NCBI GenBank assembly: GCA_028711905.1
Contig: JAQTRI010000169.1
Coordinates: forward strand, 1-7,375
DNA length: 7,375 bases
Direction: 5' to 3'
Source of the DNA: Candidatus Wallbacteria bacterium
GTDB taxonomy: Bacteria; Muiribacteriota; JAQTZZ01
Shown: positions 5,936 through 7,375 of the stretch, in pieces
How the letters are laid out: each line of letters begins with the position of its first letter
How positions within the stretch are numbered: position 1 is the stretch's first letter
Position numbers and translations under genes: made by a program
The notes under the pieces: generated by a model
Told to the model about the DNA's origin: nothing
What the model saw: only the letters and a program-made list of their open reading frames with translations
The model's database searches: none

Positions 5936-5955
5936 TTTCCGGAACAGGAGATAGA

Positions 5956-6753
5956 ATGAACATCATCGTGTGTGTCAAGCAGGTGCCTGGTACAAGTGAA
6001 GTCAAGGTCGATGAAAAGACCGGTGTCTTGAAGCGCGATGGTGTGTGCGCAAAGATAAACCCTTACGATCTGTACGCCCTGGAAACAGCCATGCGGATCA
6101 AGGCAGCAACCGGAGCAATAGTGCGGGTGCTGAGCATGGGTCCTCCCCAGGCAGCGGATGTCATCCGCGAATCCTTCATGATGGGCGCTGACGAGGGATT
6201 CCTCATGTCAGACAGGCGCTTCGCCGGAGCTGATGTGCTGGCCACTTCCTATACCCTTTCCCAGGGCATCAGAAAAATCGGCGTTCCTGACCTGATTATC
6301 TGCGGTAAAATGACCACTGATGGGGACACAGCCCAGGTAGGCCCTGAAATGGCCGAATTTCTCGGTATCCCCCATGTAGCCAATGTGCGCAGAATCACAT
6401 CTATCACTCAGTCATGCCTGACTGTTGAGATGGACATGCCCTCCTGTGTGGAGATTGCGGACATCACCTGTCCCTGCCTGATCACAGTGGAAAAAGGGAT
6501 AAACCAGCCCAGGCTTCCGTCATTTCGACTGAAACTGGCCACTTCCGGCTGGAAGATCACCATACTGACGATGGAAGATCTTCCTGATCGCGATGCTCTG
6601 CATTATGGTCTGAACGGTTCTCCCACCCAGGTGCTGAAGGTCTTTCCTCCGGATGCAGCTACCCTGCAAGAGTTCTGGCGTGGAACCGGGCCCGAACTTG
6701 CGGACCGCATCTTTGACAGGCTGAAAGAACTCAAGTTCACTATGGAGAAGTAA
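5956..6753 (+). CDS. etfB: electron transfer flavoprotein, beta subunit
   Basis: The protein has 265 residues, the usual length. It starts with the family signature MNIIVCVKQVPGTSEVKVD, followed by INPYDLYALE (34-43), the strand VLSMGPPQAADV (58-69), the AGADVLATSY segment (90-99) and KMTTDGDTAQVGPE (118-131), which lines the nucleotide site (FAD or AMP) of the beta subunit. With EtfA it forms a flavin heterodimer that passes electrons between dehydrogenases and a quinone, NAD or ferredoxin partner. The NPYD and DGDTAQVGP motifs resemble ETFs of anaerobes, several of which carry a bifurcating FAD in this subunit; bifurcation here is inferred, not shown. ATG 5956 has AGGAG 5 bases upstream. 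The stop TAA shares one base with the etfA start, so the two are co-translated. Residues 1-200 are the strongest part; the C-terminus is less conserved. Confidence 0.95.
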   Translation: MNIIVCVKQVPGTSEVKVDEKTGVLKRDGVCAKINPYDLYALETAMRIKAATGAIVRVLSMGPPQAADVIRESFMMGADEGFLMSDRRFAGADVLATSYTLSQGIRKIGVPDLIICGKMTTDGDTAQVGPEMAEFLGIPHVANVRRITSITQSCLTVEMDMPSCVEIADITCPCLITVEKGINQPRLPSFRLKLATSGWKITILTMEDLPDRDALHYGLNGSPTQVLKVFPPDAATLQEFWRGTGPELADRIFDRLKELKFTMEK

Positions 6754-7375
6754 TGGCGCACATAGAGATCAATCAGTCCTTGGCGCAAGAACCGGAAAAG
6801 CTTAAAAAGCTCTGTCCGTTCAACGCCATAGATGTCATCAATGACTATCTGCAGATCAATGCGGCCTGCAAAATGTGCCGTATCTGCGTTAACAAGGGTC
6901 CGTCCGGGGTGTTCCGCCTGATCGAGGACGAATTACCGTGCGTTGACAAGAACGCCTGGAGCGGCATCGCTGTCTATGCAGATCATGTGGCCGGGGACAT
7001 TCATCCAGTCACTTTCGAACTGCTGGGCAAAGCCCGGGAAATGGCCGCCAAACTCGGGCAGCCGGTTTACTGCCTTTACTGCGGCAGCGGCATCTCCAAT
7101 AACGAGGGTCTGGAAAGACTTAAACTGTGCGGCCCTGACCGGATTCTTGTTTACGACCATCCGGAACTCATGCACTTTCGTATCGAGCCCTATGCCGCCG
7201 TATTCGAGGACTTCATCGGCCGTGTCAGCCCGTCTGTTGTGTTAGTCGGCGGAACGACTGTAGGCCGGTCACTGGCTCCCCGCTTAGCAGCGCGCTTTCG
7301 CACCGGACTGACGGCAGACTGCACAGTACTGGACATCCGCGAAAACACGGACTTAGACCAGATCAGGCCCGCATT
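6753..7375 (+). CDS. etfA: electron transfer flavoprotein, alpha subunit with N-terminal ferredoxin-like domain, 5' part
   Basis: The frame runs from ATG 6753 off the window end, giving 207 residues; fused family members are near 400. GGAG at 6744-6747 lies 5 bases before the ATG. Residues 20-54 form a reduced ferredoxin domain: C21 in LCPFNAI and C39, C42, C45 in CKMCRIC. These four cysteines can hold one [4Fe-4S] cluster. The second cluster's ligands are missing: no CxxCxxC precedes C21, and VNKGP replaces the usual final CP. The EtfA N-terminal domain follows from about residue 69 (WSGIAVYADH, IHPVTFELLGKAREMA) through VVLVGGTTVGRSLAPRLAAR and TGLTADCTVLD; the FAD-binding C-terminal domain lies beyond the window. 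Fused ferredoxin domains are known in EtfA of bifurcating caffeyl-CoA reductase and lactate dehydrogenase complexes, so a partner dehydrogenase gene probably follows. Confidence 0.93.
   Translation, partial: MAHIEINQSLAQEPEKLKKLCPFNAIDVINDYLQINAACKMCRICVNKGPSGVFRLIEDELPCVDKNAWSGIAVYADHVAGDIHPVTFELLGKAREMAAKLGQPVYCLYCGSGISNNEGLERLKLCGPDRILVYDHPELMHFRIEPYAAVFEDFIGRVSPSVVLVGGTTVGRSLAPRLAARFRTGLTADCTVLDIRENTDLDQIRPA

Overview
The window looks like a piece of a bacterial chromosome of moderate GC content that carries a short, visibly AT-rich insert. The organism cannot be named from this sequence. A GH57-type glucan branching enzyme and an electron-transfer flavoprotein (ETF) whose alpha subunit carries an iron-sulfur domain fit an anaerobic or fermentative bacterium, possibly from a poorly sampled phylum. 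CCA is encoded in both tRNA genes, and Shine-Dalgarno sites of the AGGAG type precede most genes.

Left part (1-1486, + strand): the C-terminal part of a GH57 1,4-alpha-glucan branching enzyme, then a 56-residue predicted membrane protein whose ribosome binding site sits on the branching-enzyme stop codon, then a stand-alone CheY-like receiver protein that overlaps the small gene by 8 bases. The three are tightly packed and probably co-transcribed.

1521-1773: a tRNA operon with its own strong promoter, tRNA-Gln(CTG), a 7-base spacer, tRNA-Glu(CTC), and an intrinsic terminator.

1772-4294 (- strand): an AT-rich, two-gene restriction-modification cassette. An N6-adenine DNA methyltransferase with an N-terminal helix-turn-helix is followed, with a 32-base overlap, by a PD-(D/E)xK restriction endonuclease. 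The cassette starts exactly at the T-tract of the tRNA terminator and ends where a convergent chromosomal gene stops, so it fills a convergent intergenic space and damages no gene. No integrase, transposase or tRNA-derived attachment repeat is visible.

4295-5847 (- strand): an ATGA-coupled pair of an exported TolB-like beta-propeller protein and a protein with a transglutaminase-like Cys/His pattern.

5848-7375 (+ strand): a divergent intergenic region with a recognisable promoter, then etfB and the start of etfA, which overlap by one base. The EtfA N-terminus holds a reduced ferredoxin domain with the cysteines for one [4Fe-4S] cluster, the architecture found in ETFs of anaerobic, often electron-bifurcating, dehydrogenase complexes.

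The best leads are the helix-turn-helix/methyltransferase fusion and its position beside the tRNA terminator, the propeller/transglutaminase-like pair, and the single-cluster ETF.
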